DNA of 53,943 bases from a virus, in IMG/VR virus record IMGVR_UViG_3300024999_000139, positions 1-53,943 of that record; one strand, given 5' to 3'. The position numbers and the translations under genes are program-made. The notes under the pieces were generated by a model. It was not told the origin of the DNA and ran no database searches. It saw nothing but the letters and a program-made list of their open reading frames with translations. Position 1 is the stretch's first letter. The number at the start of each line of letters is the position of its first letter. Positions 1 to 6,671 of this stretch are shown here, piece after piece.

Positions 1-154
1 CGAAGTCATCTGCTAATTGTAAAACATAACGATAATAACTTCTAGTGGACTTCATTTGCTTTTCTAAAAATTCTTCCTTAACTTCTGGATCTACTTCAAA
101 TACTAATTTGTCTTCAGTTTGTGATTCATCATTAGTAATTTCAATTTTAGTCAT
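1..154 (-). CDS. Hypothetical acidic protein, 3' end missing
   Basis: The reading frame opens at ATG (154-152) behind a strong GGAGGTGC ribosome site and runs off the left edge after 51 codons. The N-terminus (MTKIEITNDESQTEDK) is acidic and polar, followed by a basic helical stretch. It lies directly downstream of the DndB-like gene, 15 bases after its stop, so the two are probably cotranscribed. I do not recognise a family. Confidence 0.7.
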   Translation of the reverse strand, partial: MTKIEITNDESQTEDKLVFEVDPEVKEEFLEKQMKSTRSYYRYVLQLADDF

Positions 155-169
155 TTCAAAGCACCTCCA

Positions 170-1555
170 TTAAATTAATTTTTGAAAGAATTTATAAAGA
201 TTTGTACGTGTAGATTTTTTCATGTCTGATTCTTTACTTAATTTAATATCATCCCAAAATGAATTTTCCATACTAAAGTCAATTTTATCTAAAATCTCTT
301 CAAGTATATCTTCCCACTTTTTAACACCATATAAACGTTCAGATAATGCAATATATCCTGCAAACATATTTTTATGGTTGATATAACTTACCTTCTGAGT
401 TGCTTCAGGATGTTCCATGAATGCTTCAACATTCAATCCAATGATATAATCCATGACATTTGCTATATGCTTTGCAATTGGCCTTATTTGAAGTTTGTTA
501 GTTAGTCTATCCCCATAACACTCTTCGATAGCTGTAACCAAAGTTGACTTCTTTGCCATACCGAAATGTTCAAGTTCGAAATGACCAATTTCTTTGTCAT
601 TATCCTTTATTTGATCTGCAAATTCAGAGGTATCAATATCTTTAATTGCATCCACGACTACATTGCCAAGACTAGCAGTATCCATATTCTTAATATGCTC
701 TTGTTTCATTTTTTGTTGCTTATTGATTTCTACCATATACTTTTGTGCTCTAATCTCACTATAGTTTGTTACAACTAATAACCAATTAAACTGTATGTCA
801 GGGTTAACTGCGAAAGCTAGGCTATTTCCAACTTTCCGGTGAAATCCGTCAACAAGGTTTTTAGTTCCTGAAATAATAGACAGATCACCAGATTTTTCAT
901 CATAATATATTTCATCTGTACCATCTTTAAGAACATTTATTACTATAGTGGTTGGGAATTGATCTCCTGAAAGAACACCATCTCTAATTTCTTTTGCATT
1001 TGTTTTGTTTAAATGTATTCGTTTCATTCCATATACATCAATAATTGGGTCACGTTGCGTCTTAAAATTATAGATAAATTCATTTCCAGCATCTAATTCA
1101 GCAAAATGTTTTCCTGATATATATCCAGAATAAAATCCAGGGGCAATTCTGTTCATTTTAGAAAAAACAATAACTTCGTCTTTTTTATCTACTTTCTTTT
1201 CAAATTTATAATCATTTAAGTTCTCAATTTCAATTTCATTAAAATAATTTTTGGGATCAATTCTTAATATCTCTTCAATTTTCCCCAATGGTTCTTTATC
1301 TTCTGACTCCTTATATGTCAATGCATTATACATACTCATGGTAAAAATAAATAACATTATTAAATCTTTACTTTCATCAATATCTAATGTGGATAATTCT
1401 CTGTTTTTATTTAGAATACCAACTGCCAAACTACCCTTCATATTTCTTTTGTCAAACTCTTCAACAATTATTTTTCTTACCTTGTCGTTCGATGCATATT
1501 CTTTAATTAAAACGTTCAATTCTTGAATTAACTCAACTGATTTTTCTTTTAACAT
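170..1555 (-). CDS. DGQHR/DndB-like protein
   Basis: A 461-residue protein whose central part carries VDGFHRKVGN (about residue 238), close to the DGQHR or ParB-like signature that positions an active-site or nucleic-acid contact in DndB-type and ParB/sulfiredoxin-like proteins. A following stretch (NKQQKMKQEHIKNMD) resembles the helix after that motif in DndB relatives. It has its own TTGACA/TATTAT promoter and an AAGGAG-type ribosome site. No dndCDE or other phosphorothioation genes are visible in the window, so a role in DNA sulfur modification is not supported by context. The family call is from motif recognition only. Confidence 0.6.
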   Translation of the reverse strand: MLKEKSVELIQELNVLIKEYASNDKVRKIIVEEFDKRNMKGSLAVGILNKNRELSTLDIDESKDLIMLFIFTMSMYNALTYKESEDKEPLGKIEEILRIDPKNYFNEIEIENLNDYKFEKKVDKKDEVIVFSKMNRIAPGFYSGYISGKHFAELDAGNEFIYNFKTQRDPIIDVYGMKRIHLNKTNAKEIRDGVLSGDQFPTTIVINVLKDGTDEIYYDEKSGDLSIISGTKNLVDGFHRKVGNSLAFAVNPDIQFNWLLVVTNYSEIRAQKYMVEINKQQKMKQEHIKNMDTASLGNVVVDAIKDIDTSEFADQIKDNDKEIGHFELEHFGMAKKSTLVTAIEECYGDRLTNKLQIRPIAKHIANVMDYIIGLNVEAFMEHPEATQKVSYINHKNMFAGYIALSERLYGVKKWEDILEEILDKIDFSMENSFWDDIKLSKESDMKKSTRTNLYKFFQKLI

Positions 1556-1596
1556 TTAAATATCACTCCTTCACATCACTATCATACTTATATAAT

Positions 1597-1626
1597 ATAA
1601 TACCATAGACTTCCTAATGATGTCAA
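1597..1626 (-). promoter_or_regulatory. Sigma-A-type promoter for the DndB-like gene
   Basis: On the minus strand TTGACA (1626-1621), an 18-base spacer and TATTAT (1602-1597) stand 42 bases before the start codon at 1555. Confidence 0.7.
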
Positions 1627-1644
1627 GAAATAATACTTATTTTT

Positions 1645-1687
1645 ATAATAAACTGCTCAGTGGCATGGTCTCAGAGCAGTTTATTAT
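1645..1687 (-). terminator. 14-bp hairpin, probable terminator
   Basis: Perfect 14-bp arms (ATAATAAACTGCTC / GAGCAGTTTATTAT) around a 15-base loop, 18 bases after the stop of the 132-residue gene and just before the next promoter. The arms end in A/T runs that would give a U-rich tail on either strand, so it may act bidirectionally. Confidence 0.65.
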
Positions 1688-1705
1688 GCTTCAAATGTTA
1701 AGTTA

Positions 1706-2104
1706 TTAGACTATACTAGAAGGAACAAGGTTTTGGGAACATGGACACATTCTCGTTCTTACCATTCTACAAGGCGTTAATGATAATTCTTTCTCATCTA
1801 CAACCAAATTATTGCCTTTGAATACCGTATGTTCATCAATTATTTTCTCTAAATTAAGACGTTCTATATGAAAGGAAAAATCCAATCCGGCAACTACTTT
1901 CTTTTCGTTTAAGAAAACCAATGCTTTCTCAGCATGTTCTTTGGTCGTATATCCCCTTGCTTCTTGGGAGAATGTTTTAAATGCTATGTATTGCCATTTT
2001 TTATTGTTTAATTTGCCTATACTTGATTTATTGATAAAGTTACCATCTTGATCTTTAATAACCCAAATTAATTGTTCGTTTTCTTCTTTTTTAAAACATC
2101 CCAT
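1706..2104 (-). CDS. Hypothetical protein, 132 aa
   Basis: The start is ATG at 2104 behind GGAGAAG. Soluble, with no membrane segment, and a Cys-containing C-terminus (CRMVRTRMCPCSQN). I do not recognise a family. It is the only gene between the operator-bearing promoter at 2185-2213 and the hairpin at 1645-1687, so it looks like a monocistronic, repressor-controlled gene next to the agr-like locus. Confidence 0.65.
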   Translation of the reverse strand: MGCFKKEENEQLIWVIKDQDGNFINKSSIGKLNNKKWQYIAFKTFSQEARGYTTKEHAEKALVFLNEKKVVAGLDFSFHIERLNLEKIIDEHTVFKGNNLVVDEKELSLTPCRMVRTRMCPCSQNLVPSSIV

Positions 2105-2184
2105 ACATTCACTTCTCCTTTAATTTTATTTTATGGAAAATTCTACAAATAGGGCTTTAATTCATTTAATACCTCCTTGTTAAT

Positions 2185-2213
2185 ATTATATCGTACATAT
2201 GTACGAGTTTCAA
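2185..2213 (-). promoter_or_regulatory. Promoter with a 16-bp palindromic operator filling its spacer
   Basis: On the minus strand: TTGAAA (2213-2208), a 17-base spacer, TATAAT (2190-2185). The spacer contains the perfect palindrome TCGTACATATGTACGA (2206-2191). The layout is that of a repressor operator blocking RNA polymerase. It resembles the Gram-positive LexA box (CGAACATATGTTCG) but differs at a symmetrical pair of positions. A GGAGG site with a two-codon ORF (ATG AAT TAA, 2165-2157) follows in the leader of the 132-residue gene. Confidence 0.8.
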
Positions 2214-2279
2214 TGAACAAAATTCCAAAAATTTGTGGATTATGTTCTATTATGTTCGGTGTTTCGACATTGTTGTGTT

Positions 2280-2360
2280 TTATTTATTTATTAAAATAGG
2301 AATATTGTCATTTGACATAGGTCGAATGTCATAGCACTTTAGGACTATCTTTATGAGCAT
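2280..2360 (-). CDS. Putative small peptide, 26 aa, coupled to the membrane protein
   Basis: ATG at 2360 follows a near-perfect GGAGGTG site that overlaps the stop codon of the upstream 277-residue membrane protein, the same arrangement as agrD after its paralogue. The peptide starts MLIKIVLK and continues CYDIRPMSNDNIP, so it has a short hydrophobic head, one cysteine and a later proline. It lacks the QPxxP signature of the clear AgrD at 5012-5128. It may be a divergent or truncated signal peptide; translation is inferred from the ribosome site only. Confidence 0.5.
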   Translation of the reverse strand: MLIKIVLKCYDIRPMSNDNIPILINK

Positions 2361-2372
2361 TGTTATCACCTC

Positions 2373-3206
2373 CTACGCATAATAATCTTCTTGACTGGCA
2401 ATATCATCCACATTATCACTATTAATAATATTTTCATAAACCTGCATTTTTTGTTTTTCTTTTGATAAAAAATAATTAATTACAATTAATAACCAAGTAA
2501 TCAAAATTACAGGAGTAGATGTAATTATTACAATAATGATAAATTGGTCAATGAATTGAAAACTAAACAAAATACTTTCACTTTCTATCAGTTTAGCAAT
2601 ATAAGTAATTATTGAAACTACAGACATTATTATCGCAGCAAAACTTCCCATAAAGAATTTACTCTTGATAATAACATCAAATAAATTTACTTTCACTTTG
2701 CCATTTTTCTTCATTATGATAAAAGTTATGATACACGTATAAAGAATTCTTGCAGGTAAACCCAATAGAAAATTATAGAAAAAAACATTATTAAAAAATT
2801 CTTGAGGCTTATGTAATAGTGAAAATATTATTGGACAATATGCATATTCCAATATTCCAGTGATTACAAAACCTGCTAGTGTGTAGATTGCTGTTTTTAG
2901 TATCAAGGGGATACTTATATTGTCGCTATTTTTAATTACTATGTAAATCATTGAAATAATCATTAGTGCCATTGCCGACAATATTACATCTATTTGAGGA
3001 ACAGCAATCACAAATCGTAAAACGCTAACTAATATAGATGTGGGCAAAGTTGCAATTAAAATCCATTTTAAATTTTTCTTCCACATATAGATATCAAAAA
3101 GATTATCTAGTTCTTTTAGGAATGTTAGAGTTATGATTGCGATAAATAATTCTTCAGGTATTCCTACAAATAGCATATTTAATATAGCATTGACAATGGT
3201 CTGCAT
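2373..3206 (-). CDS. Multi-pass membrane protein of the agr-like locus (paralogue 1)
   Basis: 277 residues with about seven hydrophobic segments and a short polar C-terminal tail. It is clearly paralogous to the protein at 5136-5969: shared features are the MQ...NA.L start, IPEELF near residue 17, MWK-NLKWI near residue 42, a NF.L..P.RIL segment near 145-155, and a final helix running into a charged tail (KE.Q....Y.N). The shape recalls the membrane sensor half of AgrC receptors, but there is no histidine kinase or GHKL ATPase domain. The start at 3206 has a GAAAGAAGGA ribosome site. It follows agrB and precedes a coupled 26-residue peptide. Receptor, transporter or immunity roles are all possible. 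Confidence 0.8.
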   Translation of the reverse strand: MQTIVNAILNMLFVGIPEELFIAIITLTFLKELDNLFDIYMWKKNLKWILIATLPTSILVSVLRFVIAVPQIDVILSAMALMIISMIYIVIKNSDNISIPLILKTAIYTLAGFVITGILEYAYCPIIFSLLHKPQEFFNNVFFYNFLLGLPARILYTCIITFIIMKKNGKVKVNLFDVIIKSKFFMGSFAAIIMSVVSIITYIAKLIESESILFSFQFIDQFIIIVIITSTPVILITWLLIVINYFLSKEKQKMQVYENIINSDNVDDIASQEDYYA

Positions 3207-3369
3207 AGGGATTCCTTCTTTCGTTTTTGTTTGATTTGTGGTGGTTGGGACTTATTATGTATTACTGTTGCTGTAAATATATCATAAATCATGGAAAATT
3301 TAATTGAATAAAGTATGACAAATATGGGAGTGGATAGGGGATGCGTGGACTATGAAAGAAAATTATATA

Positions 3370-4008
3370 TTATCTATGTATACTTTGTTCATCTAAGAGA
3401 GAATACAATCCGTAACCAACATTGCTTATCGAGAAAAGTTCTAGTAATAATCCAAAGCAACTTGCAATAATAATTATATTTAGATTAAAGAGTAAGAAAA
3501 TGGTCATTATCATTGCCCATGATATTAAGTAGTATAACGACCATTTTCTGAACTTTGATTTTTCAGAATCTTCTGTAATTGGTTTATTAGGTGTGTCGCG
3601 AGGGACATATTTTAAAATTATATATAGTCCCATCGCTAAACAAAATATAAATAATATTTGCATATCCATGTATGACCAATATTGCAGCGTGTGTTTAACT
3701 ATTAATGCAGATACTATGAATTGAAGGGTAGAAAATGTGATACATTTTGTATAGTCACTAAAATGAAAACCACCTCCAATTATTCTAAAACTACTAAAGG
3801 TTAATGTGATAATCATAGAGGTCATTAAGACTCCAAAGATAGACGCTAACGACACCATTATAAGTCCTTTTATTAATGCTCCTACGATTACCATGAAACC
3901 ATAAGTATAAACCTCAATTTGATCTTCTACAGTTGGATATTTATCATTTGGTACTTTTGTAGCTAATTTTTTAGCAAGATAATTTGATATAAATTCGATA
4001 AAATTCAT
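3370..4008 (-). CDS. agrB: AgrB-type peptide-processing membrane endopeptidase
   Basis: A 212-residue integral membrane protein with the AgrB core: the basic and glycine-rich segment RIIGGGFHFSDYTKC (about residues 76-90) carries the histidine and cysteine expected for the catalytic pair of this cysteine-protease family. AgrB cleaves the C-terminal tail of AgrD-type precursors and closes the macrocycle in the membrane. The length and hydrophobic profile fit AgrB. It lies 24 bases downstream of the MazF-like gene in the operon that starts at the 4902-4931 promoter. The likely substrate gene is agrD at 5012-5128, in the neighbouring operon. Confidence 0.92.
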   Translation of the reverse strand: MNFIEFISNYLAKKLATKVPNDKYPTVEDQIEVYTYGFMVIVGALIKGLIMVSLASIFGVLMTSMIITLTFSSFRIIGGGFHFSDYTKCITFSTLQFIVSALIVKHTLQYWSYMDMQILFIFCLAMGLYIILKYVPRDTPNKPITEDSEKSKFRKWSLYYLISWAMIMTIFLLFNLNIIIIASCFGLLLELFSISNVGYGLYSLLDEQSIHR

Positions 4009-4032
4009 TAAATTATTTAATCTTCCTTTCTT

Positions 4033-4839
4033 TTATCGTGCATAGGCTACCTGCTGACCTGCACTAGAATAATTATTTTGATATTGATTTTGCCTGATTG
4101 ATTTAACTTTATTTAGGTTTTTTAATGCTTCAATTGCTTCTTCTTCATTTACATGTATTTCTAAAACACCCTCCGATTTCATAAGAGCGATTTCAACTTT
4201 TAACATTAGGTTTGGTGGGCATTCCGATACCTTTTGAAACACTCCATTCTTTCCTATTAATCTCCTTTTTGATATTGTGTTTGGTAATTCACAACATATA
4301 ATTGAATCTTGGGGAATTCCGCACTCTTTACTGCTTGCAAAAACGTGAGTAGGCATCTTTGCTTTGGATCTACTGGTCATGGCGATTACGATGGAATTGC
4401 TAGAACACGCATTACCCTTGTTATTTTGAATCACAAGCACCATTCTTGGGCCTCCCACCTCACTATCTATCCCTTTGTCTCCAAAATCTGCGAAACAAAA
4501 ATCACCCCTTCTGACTCGAATATTTTTTATTTGCTCCAAATCATTATTTTCATACAATGAATACCCACATGCTATTTTCAGATCCTGCAATGAAACTCTA
4601 CCTTCTGAATTATTTGCGAAAACATTAAGAGTTTGAACGTTTGGGTAAGCATTTATTTTTTCACGAATAATTAATTCTATGTACCCTCCTTCAATTTTGC
4701 AGTCTGCTCCAAAATTATTAATAGTCCTATGAGTGCCTTTAGCATTCATAATTAAATTGGCTAATTTCTTAAAATCCTTTTTTGTATTTTCCTCAGAGTT
4801 AGTAGTGTTGGTTGATTTAGCAAATAATTTGTTGAACAT
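4033..4839 (-). CDS. MazF/PemK-like protein with N-terminal extension
   Basis: The C-terminal two thirds carry the PemK/MazF fold signature: VRRGDFCFADFG, GGPRMVLVIQNN, then VIAMTSRSKAKMPTHV, which in toxins forms the ribonuclease beta barrel. About 110 N-terminal residues have no obvious match. I prefer the start at 4839 (MFNKLF) because AAAGGATG lies about 10 bases upstream, while the ATG at 4860 has no ribosome site. No MazE-type antitoxin gene is adjacent. The C-terminus ends VAYAR, close to the VAYAN end of the second MazF-like protein. It is first in an operon with agrB. Toxin activity is not established. Confidence 0.8.
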   Translation of the reverse strand: MFNKLFAKSTNTTNSEENTKKDFKKLANLIMNAKGTHRTINNFGADCKIEGGYIELIIREKINAYPNVQTLNVFANNSEGRVSLQDLKIACGYSLYENNDLEQIKNIRVRRGDFCFADFGDKGIDSEVGGPRMVLVIQNNKGNACSSNSIVIAMTSRSKAKMPTHVFASSKECGIPQDSIICCELPNTISKRRLIGKNGVFQKVSECPPNLMLKVEIALMKSEGVLEIHVNEEEAIEALKNLNKVKSIRQNQYQNNYSSAGQQVAYAR

Positions 4840-4901
4840 AATAATGCACATCCTTTTCATATTTAATAAGATATAAATAATTTTCTTTATCTGATAGTAT
4901 T

Positions 4902-4931
4902 ATTATATCCTACTATGTATGAATATGTCAA
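4902..4931 (-). promoter_or_regulatory. Promoter of the mazF-like/agrB operon
   Basis: TTGACA (4931-4926), an 18-base spacer and TATAAT (4907-4902) on the minus strand, both consensus hexamers. It lies between the agrD terminator and the MazF-like gene, so agrB is transcribed separately from agrD. Confidence 0.8.
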
Positions 4932-4969
4932 CACAATTATTGTAATTGTTTATTAATTTATATTATGGT

Positions 4970-4999
4970 TATAGGGAAGAACCGAAGTCCTTCCCTATA
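4970..4999 (-). terminator. Strong hairpin with UUCG tetraloop after agrD
   Basis: A 13-bp stem (one G-U pair) closed by the very stable C(UUCG)G tetraloop in the minus-strand RNA, 12 bases after the agrD stop codon. The tail is A/U rich but not a pure U run. It separates the agrD operon from the next promoter. Confidence 0.8.
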
Positions 5000-5011
5000 T
5001 GTAGGAAATGA

Positions 5012-5128
5012 TTATTTCATGCAACTAGGAGTTTTTGGTTGATAAGAAATAAAATAAGAAGCAAACACGGTGGAGAACATGGAAGTAGCCATACATACAA
5101 CACTTGCAATAATAGCATATTTTTTCAT
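5012..5128 (-). CDS. agrD: AgrD-like cyclic peptide precursor with serine at the ring position
   Basis: A 38-residue precursor: basic/hydrophobic leader (MKKYAIIASVV...), a small-residue region, then ASYFISYQPKTPSCMK. It aligns with clostridial AgrD around the conserved QPxxP of the cleaved tail. The residue that is cysteine in most AgrD rings (for example C-x-x-x-T/S followed by aromatic-Q-P) is serine here, giving a predicted SYFIS ring. Serine rings are known from staphylococcal lactone pheromones. The AGGAGGTG ribosome site overlaps the stop codon of the upstream membrane protein, so translation is coupled. A cysteine remains in the tail (PSCMK). Confidence 0.85.
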   Translation of the reverse strand: MKKYAIIASVVCMATSMFSTVFASYFISYQPKTPSCMK

Positions 5129-5135
5129 TTTGTTT

Positions 5136-5969
5136 TCACCTCCTTTCATCTAAATCTTCTACATCAAGCATTACATCATCTTGCATAACAAGATTTTTGT
5201 AAGTCTGTTGTATTTGTCTTTCTTTAACCAACAAATAATTGATTAATAGTAACATCCAAAATAATATAATAGCAGGAATTACTAATGCACCCATTACGAT
5301 AAAACTTTGTTCAATCATTGATACTTTGTTTTCTAAAATTCTATCAGACCCAATAAGCTTTAAAACATAAATCGCAATAACATTAGACATTATCGTAAAT
5401 GAAATAAAAGAATACAATAAAAATCTATTTTTAGAAATAGTTTCAAATATTTTAATTTCAACGATATTGTTGTGTTGTATAATTAAATATATTACTATTG
5501 AAAATCCTAATATTCTGGACGGAATACTTAATATGAAGTTCCATAAAATATTGGTATTTAAGAAATCAAGAGGTTGATTCATTAAATATAGCATTATTGG
5601 ATAAGTACATCCTTCAAGAAAACCGAACATTATCAGACTAAAAATTATGCATACAAACAGTTTACAATAATCTCTTTTCTTGAATTCAAAACTATTTTTT
5701 CTTATTATATATGTAAATGTGATAATAAATATTATCAATGAACTTAATGAACATGTGACTTTTGGCAATTGTAATATATATTTTGTTGTATTTATATTTA
5801 CAGACATTGACAAAACAGGTATTATAATCCATTTTAAATTTTGCTTCCACATTCTTATGTCTAACATATCAAATCTTTTCAATAATATTAGCGTCATTCC
5901 CGTTAAAAACAATTCTTCTGGTATGCTCACCAAGATCGTGCTCAATAAAGCATTTATTACACCTTGCAT
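5136..5969 (-). CDS. Multi-pass membrane protein of the agr-like locus (paralogue 2)
   Basis: A 277-residue paralogue of the protein at 2373-3206, with about seven hydrophobic segments, IPEELF near residue 17, MWKQNLKWIII near residue 42 and a charged C-terminal tail. I choose the ATG at 5969, not the one six bases upstream: AGAGG then sits eight bases before it, and the N-terminus (MQGVINALL) matches the paralogue. The last codons overlap the agrD ribosome site. It probably acts with the peptide as receptor, exporter or immunity factor; it has no kinase domain. Confidence 0.8.
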   Translation of the reverse strand: MQGVINALLSTILVSIPEELFLTGMTLILLKRFDMLDIRMWKQNLKWIIIPVLSMSVNINTTKYILQLPKVTCSLSSLIIFIITFTYIIRKNSFEFKKRDYCKLFVCIIFSLIMFGFLEGCTYPIMLYLMNQPLDFLNTNILWNFILSIPSRILGFSIVIYLIIQHNNIVEIKIFETISKNRFLLYSFISFTIMSNVIAIYVLKLIGSDRILENKVSMIEQSFIVMGALVIPAIILFWMLLLINYLLVKERQIQQTYKNLVMQDDVMLDVEDLDERR

Positions 5970-6009
5970 ATGCATTGCCTCTTTCTTATCTATTTCTTAA
6001 CCTGTAACG

Positions 6010-6038
6010 AGTATATCATAAGACAAGGTGCAATGCAA
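6010..6038 (-). promoter_or_regulatory. Promoter of the membrane protein-agrD operon
   Basis: TTGCAT (6038-6033), a 17-base spacer and TATACT (6015-6010) on the minus strand, about 40 bases before the start codon. Confidence 0.7.
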
Positions 6039-6050
6039 ACATTATTTTAT

Positions 6051-6671
6051 TTATTGATTTAACATTTTATTCATATGTATTTTACTAATCTCTTTAACTG
6101 AATAATAAACAATTATAAAAACAAATAATCTACATAGCACATCCCCAGGCGACCAAATACTTGTGCCGATATCAAATATGTCAGATAAAAATATTAGATT
6201 TGTTGTATGATCTCCAAGAACATGAAAATCTCCATATTTAGAAGCATTAATAATCATATTATATTGTGTATAACCAGTTGAATAAGATACTGATGGAAAA
6301 ATTGGCATAAGATTATTGTTAAAACTCATTACAATCTTATTCAATGTAAAGCCACACAACAAACTACAACAGGCGATAATATACTCCTTATACTTCTCGT
6401 ACCTAAACAAAACATCAAGTCCTAGAATCATATATGATCCTAATATAGCATTCTTTATTATGTGTTGATATTGAAGAAAATAGTAATTCTGATTCATTAT
6501 TGTGTATTGTAGATAGACGTAAAATATTGACATAAATATTATTGGATAGATACTCCATCTTTTTAATATTGGTTTTATGAGGTATGATTCTTTATGTATT
6601 TGGAGTTTTCCTAGTTTTATGTATAGTTGAATTTTAGAGAATATGAGTGATACTATCAGTGTCTCAACCAA
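6051..6671 (-). CDS. DUF5317-like membrane protein
   Basis: 206 residues with several hydrophobic helices. The C-terminal half shows the pattern I associate with DUF5317: NLMPIFP, GDFHVLGDHTTNLIFLSDIF (near residue 147) and WSPGDVL followed by a last membrane helix. Function unknown. The start is TTG at 6671 with GAGAAGAGGTG seven bases upstream, inside the end of the endonuclease-like gene, giving an eight-base overlap and probable translational coupling. It is followed by the promoter of the agrD operon. Confidence 0.6.
   Translation of the reverse strand: MVETLIVSLIFSKIQLYIKLGKLQIHKESYLIKPILKRWSIYPIIFMSIFYVYLQYTIMNQNYYFLQYQHIIKNAILGSYMILGLDVLFRYEKYKEYIIACCSLLCGFTLNKIVMSFNNNLMPIFPSVSYSTGYTQYNMIINASKYGDFHVLGDHTTNLIFLSDIFDIGTSIWSPGDVLCRLFVFIIVYYSVKEISKIHMNKMLNQ

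Noticed and set aside
566-778. Plus-strand open frames throughout the window
   Set aside because: They lack ribosome sites, are hydrophobic shadows of the minus-strand genes and show no motif.
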